Shown here in pieces: positions 11,942 to 24,526 of a DNA stretch of 64,000 nt. This stretch comes from Dillenia suffruticosa. Taxonomy: Eukaryota > Streptophyta > Magnoliopsida > Dilleniales > Dilleniaceae. The notes beneath the pieces are model-generated. The model searched no databases. It was not told where the DNA came from and saw only the letters and a list, made by a program, of their open reading frames with translations. The position numbers and the translations under genes were made by a program. Every line of letters starts with the position of its first letter. Position 1 is the stretch's first letter. The stretch spans positions 13,579,001-13,643,000 of the forward strand of contig JAVTVX010000026.1 of assembly GCA_033439265.1 (NCBI GenBank), written 5' to 3'.

Positions 11942-14900
11942 GGATCAGGCCTCAACCCTTTGTCTCTTGCCCAGGCTGGATTCTTGAACCTTTTGGTTGG
12001 GCTGGGCAAAACTTCTAAAACCAATGACAGAAGCCCAGTCCTAAAAATTCTACTGGATAAGTTGGACCAATGTTAAAATCAAGCTCAACTAGCAGATCTG
12101 ATCCCATTAAAATTACAGGCCAATGTCTCTATAAAGTTCTCCAAACATGAAGATCGTGGACAACTTGGACACTACCAGGCCCAGTTGTTATACTGATGTT
12201 GATAATTGGGTTTCTAGTCGAACACAAATTAGGCCCATTCTCCCAAAGTAAGGGGCACACGCACAGACGGTTTCCCTTCGATGAACCGAGTCGCGCAAGT
12301 TTGGTTGAAGAGAAACAAGAAACACTTTCAAAGCCATCTCAACCTATGCAGGGTTAAATTTTCGTTTACATACTGCTTTTAGAAGGCCTAATAACTACTG
12401 ACAATAATTAAGGTACGTCGTTTTAATTAAGAAAGAGACAACAGTTTTTGTTCACTTTTATGGCAATAGGATTAGTTTATTTTATGTTTCAAATGAAATC
12501 GATCCTCAAAAATACCCTTGATTAAAATTTGTTTGCTCGAACTTGGTTAATGACAAATAACTTAGGTCTATACATTAACATAGTTGATCAACCTAGCTAC
12601 CCTGAGTAAAATTCCTAGAATTGTGGAGTCCAACCAATCATTCCAGCTTTATAAGTCTAAAACATAATTGCTCTTCAATTAGTAGGATATGTGCTGAAAA
12701 GGCAGAGATATTAACTTAGTTGATAAACTCAACCCACCAAGCTTCACCCACCGGTGTGCAGCAATCTCTGCAGAACCACTTTGAAGACGGAGCAAAAGGC
12801 ATTGAGGCCTCATACGAAGTTATTCGAAGCAACTACCAAGGCTAAGAGTAACCCTTCCTCCGTGTCTGTAAAAGTTGGTAAACCCGCAAAGGAAACAACA
12901 TACAGATCGTTAACATTAGACAGCAACTATTAGGTGGGCATAACTTTGTCTAACATCTACTAGTAGTCATTAGAGAGTAGCTTGAAGTCGGTAACATCTT
13001 CAACTAGTCAACCAAGAATTGAAATATTTTATCATTATGGATATGAACTAACCTATGCTTTATATTTGATTTTATTTTCAAATAGTAAATTTCATTTACA
13101 TTTTGCTTAAAATTTGAATCGCCCCCGTACTCCAGACATGCCAAAAAGTTCCACGCCCAATTTAAAAAGTGTAACTCTTTCGACTTCCACCTTTGTTTGA
13201 GATATGTACTCCCTTTTTGAACGAATTGAACAGAATTAATCATGTCAAAATTCAAGATGCAAAGTCATTCAGTGAATGAAGTGCCTTTCGAAATGAGATC
13301 TTTGATCTAGTTAAAAATACCAGGTAATAGCCGATCTATTTCGACTTTGAAGCGCTCTTGCCTCTAGTCATCTCGGACCGATTGATGTCCAACAGCAAAG
13401 GCGACGGCTGAACAAAGGTGCAAAACTGCGTGGCTCCCAATGTGGAACTTCTGTTTGGTGGCCACATCGGTGAACACACTTCTTCAAAGTTTAAGCAGCC
13501 GGCTGTAACATCCTCGATCTTAATTCTAAATTTTAAACTATAAAAATTTAAAATGATAATAGAGTTAATTTAACTTATTCAAATTTTTTTACTATCACTT
13601 GTTCTTATTTAAAATCATTTCTTTTCTAAATTCATAATTATTATATTTTTAGAAATAATTTATATCTAAATTTTCAACGATATGATTCTATATTTCACTA
13701 AATCTCTTATATTTAAGTTTTTACTCCTTCTGATTTGTATGTTTTTGGGTTTTCATTGCATATGTCTAAACCATCTCAGATGATAATCTCATATTTTATT
13801 CACAATTGAATTCACTTCTAATTTAGTACGTATTTTTTTATTTTTAATCCTATATTTTCTAGTTTTATCACACATCCATCTATATATTCTCATTTCAGTT
13901 ACAATTATTTTATGCATTTGATGGTATCATACAATAGTACAGATATTACTACGGTTTTGAAAAACTTCTCCTTTAAATGCAATGATATCGTGCAATCGCA
14001 AAAAATTTCAGATATCTTTCTCTATTTTATCTAATCTGTTTGAATTTTATAATTCATATTTGTATCTATATTGCTATCGTTTTGAATGATAGAATTAATA
14101 TATTAAAAACGTTTAATAATTGTACGTTCTTCTAACTTAATCATTTTTTCATTCATCTAATAATTATCACTAAACGTGCATGCAATATACTCAAATTTTG
14201 ACCGTCCAATTAAGCTAATTTTTAAGCTCCTGGTTAACATCCAGTAGCTTGTTTGGATCATGGAAAATCTCGCCCTCGAGTAAAGAAAAGGAGCCTGTAA
14301 ACAAGCTTGTGTTAGTTGGCCTTACTCCTTGAGTATGTATAAATCATCTAAGGCAAAAAAATAGAAATATGCATAAAAAGGCAACGATGCTGCTGCTGTA
14401 GCTGCCCTTCATGTGTCAACATAAAAAGAGAAGAAGAAATATAGACTTAGAAGTTCCAATCAGGATCAACAACTTTCTCCTTTTCTCTATTTGAAGAAAT
14501 TTAAGGAAATGTATTTTTCAAAGAATTAACAAAAATTAAAAAAACATTATTCAATTAGTGACTTGAGATCGAGAAGTAGACGCAACACTTTGGGATGCTT
14601 TTAGGACAGCACGAGTATAGTGCCTCCATTTCGAAGCACAAATTGCACCATTTGCTATCTCAACCCACCAAATTTATTGGCTGGCCGGTAGAGTTTGACC
14701 ATGGCAGCCTAGTGTTTTTCATTGTCTACCACCATGATATACTGATATCACAAAAACCTAGCAATACCAAAAGCATAAGACTTACGGCGGACAAGGAAAC
14801 TATTTAGAGAACTGGTGCCAAGGAGAGAAAATATTTCCAGAGACCGCTAGGGGGAAAAAGTAAAGATTTTTGTTTTGAAATTCACAGAGAACGCTCAGAG

Positions 14901-15032
14901 GTTGTGAACAATTCTCTGGCTCATGCACACAAGGATGCGAATGAACTGTTAGAAACAAACCCCACTTACAGTGTGAATGAACTGCACAATATTAAACACG
15001 GGGACACAATTCACGTTCTTTAACACCTATTA

Positions 15033-15039
15033 ATATAAA
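15033..15039 (+). promoter_or_regulatory. Candidate TATA box of the first TKPR2-like gene
   Basis: TATAAAG lies about 135 bp before the chosen ATG at 15174, a normal distance for a plant promoter with a short leader. The assignment rests on position and sequence only. Confidence 0.4.
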
Positions 15040-15173
15040 GTACCAAGTACAATGCATAGCACATGAAGACCATTTTAAATGATCAAAAACATCAATATTT
15101 ATGACAGTTAGATCAACACAAGCTAATACCCAAAAGAACACATTGACAGAAAGGGATAGAAGTATAGACAGAG

Positions 15174-17359
15174 ATGCCAGAATATTGTGTGACCGGAGGA
15201 ACAGGCTTAATTGCATCTTACCTGGTGAAATCGCTGCTTGAGAGGGGACACACTGTTAGGACTACAGCCAGAGACCCAGGTTTGTCATACCTTCTGCTTT
15301 TTAATTAGGTCATTTAACCACAGTAAATTGTCTGAACCCTGTGACAGAGGAAAAGTGTGTGGTGATATCAGGTACAAGCCATGCTTATAAGGTCAAAAAA
15401 ACAAAAGAAAAATCTTACATCTTCTATGTGTGTAACATGAAAATATGGGGTTCAGGAACTATGTGCATTGATTTTCTCCTTTGACACAGGCGACATGAAC
15501 AAGGTTGGTTTCTTGTGGGAGATGACCGGAGCCAAAGAAAGGCTAAAGATAATGAAAGCTGATTTGATGGTAGAGGGAAGCTTCGACGAGGCCATACAAG
15601 GAGTTGATGGGGTTTTTCACACTGCATCCCCAGTGCTTGTGCCTCATGATCACAATGTTCAGGCAAGATTACAATCAAAATTTCATGAGTGACATTACTT
15701 ATAACAGTTAATTTCAAGTGAATATACCCTGCTATAGGATCCAAATTTGTTCCCCGTCTTACTGTCTACCCATTTTTCTGCAGATCATGCAGTGTATTTC
15801 TCACTCAAAATCATTTACACTGATAATGCAGCATATTTGGCCATGTCATGTTGATCACAGTTTCCTAGTACTTTATCTAAGACAATGGTAAATTACAGCG
15901 AACCATATTGCATTCCATCACCATATGAAGGTGATTATATTGCTGGACATATCTGTTCTCCAATCTATGAAGTCATGGTTTGCACAATAATGATGCCATG
16001 TTAGATAAATTGTCTATGAACTTAAACACCCGCTATGTCTGGAAAGAAAAGATGGACAATGGATGTTCTTCATGTATTCAAGGATTGAAAGCAATTTCAA
16101 AAGTTTCCATTTTGTTACAGGCAAATCTGGTTGATCCCTGCATTAAGGGTACTTTGAATGTGCTGAGATCCTGTTCAAAAGCAAGAAGCGTTAATCGGGT
16201 TGTTCTTACCTCTTCCACCTCTTCAATAAGATATCGCCATGATGTCCAACAAGCTTCTCCTCTTACTGAGTCAGACTGGAGTGACCTGGAGTACTGCAAG
16301 CAACACAATGTAAGAAGCCTCCTGAATTATACTCCAGTGGAGGACGAAGTTTTCACAGCAGTATAAGACATAACAAGTTCACTTTGTATGCACAACACAA
16401 AAACCAGGATCACATGGTTAACAATTTTCCTTTTATGTAGCTGTGGTATGCATATGCAAAAACTGTAGCAGAGAAAGAAGCTTGGACAGTTGCAGGGGAA
16501 AATGGAATAGATCTAGTGGTGATCAATCCTTCTTTTGTTATTGGTCCACTGCTGGCGCCACAACCAACCAGTTCACTGCTCCTTCTATTGGCCATCATCA
16601 AAGGTTAGGCTTTCCTTTAGTCTGACCATTAACACTAGAAGATATTAGGACAATCTGTTAGCAGTCCCACAAGACGAGAGCAAACATGTTGCCGAGCTAC
16701 AACAGTGCCATGTTTCAGCAAGCACAAATACCCTTGAACTAGAACAGAATATCAAAGGATAAGACTAGGAAAATGAAAAATGATATAAGGGACTTCAAAG
16801 ACTGTATAACATCCACAAGCTATTTCCTCAACTCATCAAGACTAGTTTTAATAACTCAAATGCTCCCTTTTAGGTTTAAGTGGTGAGTATCCAAATACAA
16901 CAATGGGATTCGTGCACATAGATGATGTGGTAGCTACCCATATTTTGGCTATGGAGGAAAGGAAAGCATCAGGAAGACTCATATGCTCAAGCTCAGTAGC
17001 ACACTGGTCACAGATCATTGAGATGCTGAAGGCAAAATATCCATACTATCCATTTGAAAACAAGTAAGAAAAACAAATAATATACTCTTTCTACTACAAC
17101 CATGTTTAACTGCACATCAAGCACAGGATAAACAACCATAATTATGTCAAGAAACCCATACAAAGATGCCAGATTATGCTCATTCAGATATGTTTATGGA
17201 TACTTATGCCTTTGCAGGTGCAGTAACCAGCAGGGAGATACTGGACCACACAACTTGGATACTAGCAAAGTTATTCATTTGGGACTTCCTGCTTTCAAAA
17301 CCATTGACCAAATGTTTGAAGATTGCATTAAAAGTTTCCAAGAGAAGGGGTTTCTCTGA
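15174..17359 (+). CDS. TKPR2: Tetraketide alpha-pyrone reductase 2-like (TKPR2/CCRL6), copy 1
   Basis: Exons 15174-15279, 15490-15662, 16121-16309, 16441-16603, 16874-17063 and 17218-17359 join to a 963-bp frame (320 aa) with no break. The protein is an extended short-chain dehydrogenase of the DFR/CCR group. It has a [10 protein letters not shown] nucleotide-binding loop at residues 7-16, an Arg near 33 for NADPH, the Ser-rich VVLTSS stretch near 120-128, and the catalytic pair Y159xxxK163. SPVLVP, SSVAHWS and the C-terminal PHNLDTSK and KGFL motifs match Arabidopsis TKPR2 as I remember it. That enzyme reduces tetraketide pyrones made by PKSA/PKSB and ACOS5 in tapetum for sporopollenin. Intron 2 starts with GC rather than GT. 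First of three tandem copies and closest to copy 2. Confidence 0.88.
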
Positions 17360-17994
17360 GCATCATTATGGAGTTTGCAGAGTTCTGCAAATTGGAATTT
17401 GCCGTTTCTTCAAAGATCAAAAAAGAAATGGAACGTCCGCAGATGAATAGTTAGTTTTTTCCTTCTATTTCACTAAGCTGTGCACAGCATGAAACAGTTG
17501 TGCTGATGCACAGATGTATCTATTGAACACGTGGTCAACAGAATTAACTCCCCTGAGAGACAACAGATGAGGCTTTATCTAGAAGTAAAAAAATTATGAA
17601 TTTACAGAGGACAAACATTTCAGGTGCATACATCGGCTGCAATTCTAACATAACTAGCTTATCTTAGAATGGTTCCACTTCACTAATAGGCTCTGTGACT
17701 GACAAAACCAATCTTGAAATCACCCAATCAACCAGATTCTGATGGTGCATGGTAGCCTTAGAAGGGTGAATTCCTCCATGGAGATTATTTCCTAATGCAG
17801 TCAACAAAGAAAATGACGCTATTCCTTTGATAGTTTTCTATGCATCATATTTAAGAACGAGAAAAGTCCCAAGTTCAATTTCATACTGACAACTTCGGAC
17901 CATAAGGGAGTTAAAAAGGAATCATGACAACTGCAAGGAAGCTAGAATTATCAATAAAAGGAAATTAGGAAATTGCTGTAAACAATTGTTCAAA
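17360..17994. other. 3' flank of copy 1, no gene seen
   Basis: About 0.6 kb of moderately AT-rich DNA holding the probable 3' UTR of copy 1. I see no coding region and no recognised repeat. Confidence 0.6.
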
Positions 17995-18405
17995 CACTAC
18001 AAGAAAACTAACTTTCAACCGTGGAAAATTACCAACGGAAAAAATCAGTCTTAAATAGTGACCGAATTGTGGCGGATTAATGTTGAATGGAATATCAAAA
18101 GATTAGCGACAGATTAGTGACAAAAATTAACGACGGAAATATTTCCGTCGCTAATCAATCACCGTAATGGTTTAGAGTGCAAAGAAATAAAAAAATAAAA
18201 AAAAAATTGTAAAACTATCAGCGACGGATTAGCAACGGAATTTTTAGTTACAGAAAATATCTGTCACTAATCCATTGGTGTAGTAGTGAAGGGTAAAAAA
18301 AAAAAAAAAAAAAAAAAACATATATACAGCTATCAACGATAGATTACCAATGGAAATTTTAGCAACGAATTATCGACGGAAATTTTAGCAATGGATTAGT
18401 GACGG

Positions 18406-18703
18406 ATTTTTTAATTTTTTTAATTTTTTAATTTTCAATTTTTTAATTTTTTAATTTTTTAATTTTTTAATTTTTTAATTTTTTAATTTTTTAATTTTTT
18501 AATTTTTTAATTTTTTAATTTTTTAATTTTTTAATTTTTTAATTTTTTAATTTTTTAATTTTTTAATTTTTTAATTTTTTAATTTTTTAATTTTTTAATT
18601 TTTTAATTTTTTAATTTTTTAATTTTTTTAATTTTTTTAATTTTTTAATTTTTTAATTTTTTAATTTTTTAATTTTTTAATTTTTTAATTTTTTAATTTT
18701 TTT
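18406..18703. repeat. (AATTTTTT)n, 8-bp satellite, ~37 units
   Basis: A nearly pure 8-bp tandem array of about 300 bp with a few length variants, inside the non-autonomous CACTA element. The T-rich strand is the + strand. Confidence 0.95.
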
Positions 18704-19111
18704 CTTCTCTTTTATTATTTTATAATTCTTTTTCTTTTTTCTTTTATTTATTTTATTTTTTTCTTTTATTCTCTTAATTTATTATTCAATTTAACGTGTA
18801 AATAAAAAAATAATTTGCTATTTAGTGAAAATATTCATTGAAAAAAGCTATCCCAAGGTAAAGAACAAGAGAGATGAGAGTGATATGAGAAAAAAATATA
18901 AGATTATGAAGAAAATTTAAAAAAAAAAAGTGTAAGTGAGATTAATATTAGAAAAAACAAGTGAGAGTTAGATAATAAATACAAAAATAAATATTACAAA
19001 ATAATTTGTGGCATGGTGATCGGACAATTCACATTTCACGTTGCAGGTGCAAGTTTGATTCTCGGGGGAGAAATAAATGCAAGGCTGGTGCGCGGTCGGG
19101 CGCGTGCGTGC

Positions 19112-19325
19112 GAGGGAGCAGGTGAGTAGCTTGGGCAGGCAGGCATGCGCCGAGGGAGCGGGAGCTGGTGGGCGTGCACATGAGGGAGCAAGTAAGCAGC
19201 TCGGGTGGGTGGGCATGCGTGCGAGGGAGCGGAAGCTGGCGGGCTTGCGCATAAGGGAGCAGGTGAGCAGGCTCGGTGGGCCGGCAGGCGGGCATGAGGG
19301 ACCGGGTGGGCGAGCGTGAGAGTGC
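19112..19325. repeat. GC-rich tandem repeat, three ~70 bp units
   Basis: Units begin at 19112, 19182 and 19253 with GAGGGAGCA or a variant. Each holds a second GAGGGAGCGG half-unit. It is the only strongly GC-rich stretch of the element. Several long open frames run through it on both strands, but they are low-complexity Pro/Ala/Ser/His products and I do not call them genes. Confidence 0.8.
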
Positions 19326-19662
19326 ATGAGCAAGCATGAGCAAGCCTGAGCAGGAGCTGGTGAGGGAGCGAGGGCACACAAGCAAGCGCAGCGGTCGCGC
19401 GTGTGGGTACGTGAACGAGCTCTTAGGTGTCAAGAATCAGCGATGGATTACCAACAAATATTTTAGCGACGGAAAATTTCTGTCACTGATATTAGCGACG
19501 GATGTATTTCATCGGTAATAATTAGGGGTAGGTTTTCAGTGACGGATTTAGCAACAGAAATTTTCTGTCGCTAATACCCTTCAAAGACGGATTTTTGACT
19601 TTCAATGACGGATTTTTCTGTCGCTAATATCTAATTTTTTGTAGTGAAAGAATGATTAATAA

Positions 19663-19663
<1 letters not shown>

Positions 19664-19705
<42 letters not shown>
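19664..19705. repeat. (AT)n microsatellite
   Basis: About 21 AT units immediately right of the CACTA element. Confidence 0.95.
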
Positions 19706-19706
<1 letters not shown>

Positions 19707-20833
19707 CAGATAAGTACGGGATTGTTGAACTAAGCTATTAAAATTATGTCTGCTCTTGACTATATTTATTTCTGCCTGATAAGTATTCATGCCAACAAAT
19801 GCATGGACGGCAGGTAGGAAAGAAATTTAGCACTTCTCTGCTAAATTTTCTTACCACAATTATTTTATAAAGGCCATGTTTGTGTGTTTTAATTTGTCTA
19901 ATTTATCTCTATTTTATTTTATTTTATTTATAATATTCATCAATTATAATGAAAAAAAATTATAAAAAAAATATAGAATTTCAGAGAGAGAAATGAATTT
20001 TCTCCATAAAAACCAAAATAATAATTGCATATAGTTTTTTATGTTAAGAATTCCGCGTAATTTCAACTTTTCTAAATGGGTCAAAGGGTTTCTTGACTTC
20101 TATAACTCCAGAGATATGCGCTTGAATCCAAAGAAGGCCATGACCCCTCTTCATATCAGAAAATATTTACATTTCTGTATCCTTTGGAGCCTCATTTTAG
20201 CCCACTCAACATCCATTGCACAAGGCATCAATGTCAATATGTTTTTATCTGCACAAAGTCAATTTAAGAAAATCAATCCTCTCATGGCGCATATTTGATC
20301 TAATTTTAATAAGTAAAGAGGCGGTAAAAGGACAAAAAATACCAAAATAAGATCCTAAGTACACAATAAGTTGCAGCACCAGTTCTTCTACTATCACAAC
20401 AACCTGAAGAAAATTTGTCTGTTTTCAAAGTAAAATTGACTTTTGGGAGCAAGAGAGCACATGCAATGCACCTCTCCCGTGACAGACCCACCTAATCTAT
20501 CACAACAACCTAATCTTCTCCTATGCTTCCAAGTTTCTTTATTGTGACAGCATAAAAATTCAAGGTTTAAGGAGTACATATTATTCAGTCCATGTCTTTA
20601 TTAAGGAAAGGTCCAATTGTGTGAGCACACTGTATAACAGCTAAGAAGTCACTAATGATGTGTTCTCCACCATGAAATTATATAGAATCATGATAGTCAG
20701 ATGCACACACCCATATATTAACAAACCATAGTTGTCGGTCACCTATCTACCACCATTAACATTCACCTGAACATATAACAAAGAAGACAGTCACAGATAC
20801 ACCCCCAACACATAAACACAGAAAGAAAGAGAG
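19706..20833. other. Upstream region of copy 2, no gene seen
   Basis: It holds the putative promoter and leader of the second reductase. TATATAG near 20679 and a TATATTA near 20713 are possible TATA boxes. Two short open frames near 20.04-20.49 kb have no recognisable content. Confidence 0.5.
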
Positions 20834-23220
20834 ATGCCGGAGTACTGTGTGACAGGAGGGACGGGGTTTATAGCATCCTACTTGGTGAAGTCTTTGCTTG
20901 AAAAGGGGCATACAGTGAGGACTACAGTGAGAAATCCAGGTACACACATATCATTCTCTTTCTGCCCAGTAGCAACTTTTGCATCAGCTATTTGAATACC
21001 ATATCAACACCTGTTCTCACTTTAGGCTTTCAGAAACCTGAACAACCTAGAGAAAACCAATCCATTTCTAGGGTTTTATTTAATCTTTGATTCCATTCTT
21101 ATCCTGTCTAAGTAACGTCCCACAAAATGTTCTCACCAATGATACTGAAGAAATCATACTGCTAAATAATTTGAACTTCAAAAATAACCATAACCCACTG
21201 GGAGTGCACACAAATCTTCCCATGGTTCAGCTGACTTCCAAATTTTCCCAGATTTTTCTATTTCTTTTTTTTTTTTTTGTCGATCAGCATCAAAGCATTC
21301 ATTAATTTGACAATATATGAAGTGATGTAAGAGAAGATATCTAGAAGCTTCATTGTATGATGGATCTGGACTGGTATTCTAAAGTAGATCACTTGTGTTC
21401 TTTCTTGTTTTGCTCAAGTGATCAAGTAGGCTTTCATATAGATCAAGAACAAGAACAAAGGGATGAATTTAGAATCCATACACAAGGATGTTATTTTCCC
21501 CTTCTAGTCGAAACAATCACTTAGTCAAATAACTAACAACACTGATTTCATTCTTCAACCTTTGATGCAATTTTCTTCATGACTTCATTCTGTTTATCAT
21601 ATGCAGATGATATGGAAAAGGTTGGTTTCCTATGGGAGATGAGTGGAGCCAAAGAGAGGTTGAAGGTTATGAAAGCTGATCTGATGTTGGAAGGAAGCTT
21701 TGATGAGGCCATACGAGGTGTTGACGGGGTCTTCCATACTGCATCCCCGGTCCTAGTGCCATATGATGACAATGTTCAGGCAAAGGAGCCGTCAAACCCT
21801 ATCTTAATTTGATGTTAAACACCTCTTGCTTGAGGATAAGTAGAGCAAGTAGAATATGAGTGCAACAATAAATAAGGATCCCCGAAACCAGAAAGTTTGA
21901 TAAACAGCCTAACCCTACATTCAACAAGAAGATTCATTATATTGGAGCAAATTGAATTGTTTATCAGAGCCTTTTCTTGTGAAACACTCACAACAGAAAC
22001 TAAATGCCACAACTTTGTAGAAATTCCTCCAATACATAGTAGTGATAATTGATAGAGAGATCGCAAGTTTCTTAGGCGCCCTTGGATAACCATCGGCCAC
22101 CTGGCCAATTATCTTATGGTTGAGTTTTAGCATGAGGTAATGATTACAACTTCCAAAACTTTTGCAGGCAACTCTGATTGACCCGTGCATCAAAGGCACA
22201 TTAAATGTGCTAAGGTCCTGTTCAAAAGCAAGTAGCGTAAAACGGGTTGTGCTCACCTCCTCCTGCTCCTCACTGAGATATCGTTATGATGTGCAACAAG
22301 TTTCTCCTCTTAACGAGTCCCACTGGAGTGATCAAGACTACTGCAAAAAGTACAGTGTAAGAAACACCATTACTATAACCATGGTCACATAGGCATCTAC
22401 GGAAATCAAAACAACACTACAATTTCTTACGTATTTATGGACTTGCTCACATGCAGCTGTGGTATGCGTATGCTAAAACAGTAGCTGAGAGAGAAGCGTG
22501 GCGAGCAGCTAAGGAAACTGGGATTGATCTAGTTGTTGTGAACCCCTCTTTTGTTGTTGGTCCTTTTCTTCAACCACAACCAACCAGTACACTTCTTCTC
22601 ATTCTATCCATCGTTAAAGGTCTGTTCCTATTTCAAGTTTGTAAATTGTTAAAAACTCGCATCAAGTATGAACATCATAGAAGTGCCTATCACAAAGCAA
22701 GCTCATTGGTGTCAATTGACATCTTGCAAATAGGTTTAAAAGGTGAATTCCCAAATACAACAGTGGGTTTTGTGCACATAGACGATGTAGTTGCAGCTCA
22801 TCTGTTGGCAATGGAGGAAAGCAAAGCTTCAGGAAGGCTCATATGTTCAAGCTCAGTGGCACACTGGTCAGAGATCATTAAGATGCTTAAGCGCAAATAT
22901 CCATTGTACCCTTTTGAAAACAAGTTAGTGGCTCTGCAGCTAGATAATATTATCCTCAAATTTGGCTACAAAATACACTCTTAAGTACATTGCATCAACA
23001 CAAATTAGGTGCACGATAGACACATCTACCTATATAGTGCTAATCTATTTCTTATATTGTTCTCTGATGGCATTACAGGTGCAGCAACCAGCAAGGAGAC
23101 AACAATCCCCACAGCATGGACACCAGCAAGATCAGAGACTTGGGGTTTCCACCGTTCAAGACACTTGAGGAAATGTTTGATGATTGTATTAGAAATTTCA
23201 AAGAAAAGGGACTTCTATGA
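20834..23220 (+). CDS. TKPR2: Tetraketide alpha-pyrone reductase 2-like, copy 2
   Basis: Exons 20834-20939, 21607-21779, 22168-22356, 22457-22619, 22734-22923 and 23079-23220 have exactly the sizes of copy 1 (106, 173, 189, 163, 190, 142) and give 320 aa. It carries the [10 protein letters not shown] loop, the VVLTSSCSS stretch, YAYAK at 159-163 and the C-terminal PHSMDTSK and EKGLL motifs. Over the 63 residues of exon 3 it matches copy 1 at 48. By memory of the family it is the copy most like canonical TKPR2 ([22 protein letters not shown] all kept). Intron 2 uses a GC donor. Intron 4 is 114 nt with no in-frame stop, so its retention would keep the frame. Cytosolic role in sporopollenin precursor reduction is inferred from the family. 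Confidence 0.9.
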
Positions 23221-24526
23221 TGGCCATTATCTCTATCATGAATAGATAGACCCTGTTCTTTCAAATCAAGGCGTAGAGACCCTGATGAGGTCATGGAATA
23301 AAGTCATTTTAAAGTATTTCTACTTTAATTGAAGTCATGGAATCAAGTTTATATCTCCAAAGGAAATATGTGTTAAACGGGAATACTAACAAAGATGAAC
23401 CTACTAAGAGAAATGATGTCTTACAGATGATGCAGAAACACAAAAACGCCTTCCGTATGATAATATTATAAAGTTATCTCCACTATATGAAACTGACAAA
23501 TGAATGATTGTAAATAAAAATATTAACATGTGGACACTAACTTAGCCATTACTTAGAAAACCTTGGTCTCATTTGAGAGCCACCCCTTCCTTAAAACACT
23601 TGACAAACAAATAACCCCGGGCCCAGTAAGGTCAATCTGCTTCTCAGGTTTCTTTTTGGGTCCATAATCATCTTACAGGGACAAGTACAGTTATGCAGCT
23701 CCACCCAAGTCCTCTCTAAATAACATTGTTGCTGGAGATAATCAGACACGAGCCCCTCATGGGCAGATTCCTACTTTTGCTCCTCAGAAGCATATACTTG
23801 GGGGAGGATGCAAGCGGATGATTTCAAAGCAGACTCCCCATTCATTAGATAGAGAAGATAACTACAAGTTTTTCATTGAAAAAGTGGGGAAATAGGTGAT
23901 CAAGATCTATCACATCTGTTAACATTTATGCAGCTCTAGCATGCATGAATCATATCCATCTAGAAAAGAGAAACAAAAGAAATGCATCAACCATGAAAGC
24001 ATGTCCAGAGGAGTTAAGCTAGGGCAACACATGAGATGGCATAACCATTTCCTTTTTCTCGTTTACCTCCACAGAGAAATACGCATGCACATAGTTCAAT
24101 ATCTAACGATCTACTTGAGATCTTGCAAGATCCTTCACCATTATCAATGAATTAATTCAAAATAAGTAAACACCATCTAGAAGGGTAAATGAACAATAAA
24201 TATGAACACAAGGAAACATGGCTCACATGCTTCTTTTATTTATACCATATAAGAAGTAGCCCTCGCATGCTACTTACTCCACCTAATCCCGAAATGTATG
24301 AGTCCATATCACACAATCAAAGTCCTGAACCAGAAACAGATGTATTACTAAGTCAACGTCAAACTCCATCTAATCACTAAAATATTAAGCACCCCAATGC
24401 AACCTAAATTTTTTGAAGTCCAACAATAGATCAGGGCACAATACTTAAATCATCAACTTCGCCACTTCATAACACCGTATAACCAAAAGAAGCAGAAAGA
24501 AAGATATTAAGCTGAGAGAGAGAGAG
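23221..24526. other. Spacer between copies 2 and 3, with coding-like segment
   Basis: Contains the 3' flank of copy 2, the unrecognised exon-like stretches described separately (23428-23503 and 23679-23895), and the upstream region of copy 3 with a GA-rich leader (24515-24526). No repeat family is recognised. Confidence 0.5.
23679..23895 (+). other. Unrecognised exon-like open stretch (possible terminal exon)
   Basis: A pyrimidine-leading CTTACAG acceptor at 23672-23678 is followed by 72 codons ending in TAG. The product looks protein-like rather than random: it includes YSYAAPPKSSLNN, RAPHGQIPTFAPQKH, ILGGGCKRM and DREDNYKFFIEKV, with balanced composition and no low complexity. A shorter segment with the same kind of acceptor lies at 23428-23503 and encodes residues such as RLPYDNIIKLSPLYE. 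I cannot name the family. It might be a displaced fragment of a neighbouring gene, a terminal exon of an undetected gene, or chance. Confidence 0.35.

Larger units (their letters stand above)
8089..15173. other. Gene-free spacer with SINEs and microsatellites
   Basis: AT-rich DNA with no coding region I can support on either strand. Short open frames here lack family motifs and splice context. Contents are the SINE copies and GA tract listed separately, an (AAAT)n tract near 8540-8566, and degenerate moderate-GC stretches at 11.95-12.3 kb and 12.7-13.5 kb that may be very old repeats but match no family I recognise. Confidence 0.6.
17995..19646. mobile_element. Non-autonomous CACTA element, 1.65 kb
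   Basis: The left end reads CACTACAAGAAAA and the right end TTTTTTGTAGTG, an inverted pair of CACTA type. The element is flanked by a 3-bp direct repeat AAA (17992-17994 and 19647-19649), the duplication size of this superfamily. Subterminal regions contain palindromic GCGACGGAAA...TTTCCGTCGC motifs. The interior is an 8-bp satellite and a GC-rich 70-bp repeat, with no transposase. Its repeats resemble but are not identical to those of the element at 1-980, so it is a sister family. It lies between reductase copies 1 and 2. Confidence 0.85.

Noticed and set aside
13504-14230. TGTAACATCCTCGA start that resembles LTR ends
   Set aside because: No matching 3' end, primer site or second LTR could be found.
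15468-15692. Reading the reductase exons as separate short genes
   Set aside because: Splice sites and phases join six exons into one uninterrupted frame in all three copies.
18968-19433. Several long overlapping open frames on both strands in the GC-rich island
   Set aside because: They run through a 70-bp tandem repeat and encode low-complexity Pro/Ala/Ser/His products with no domain; open frames are expected in such GC-rich repeats.
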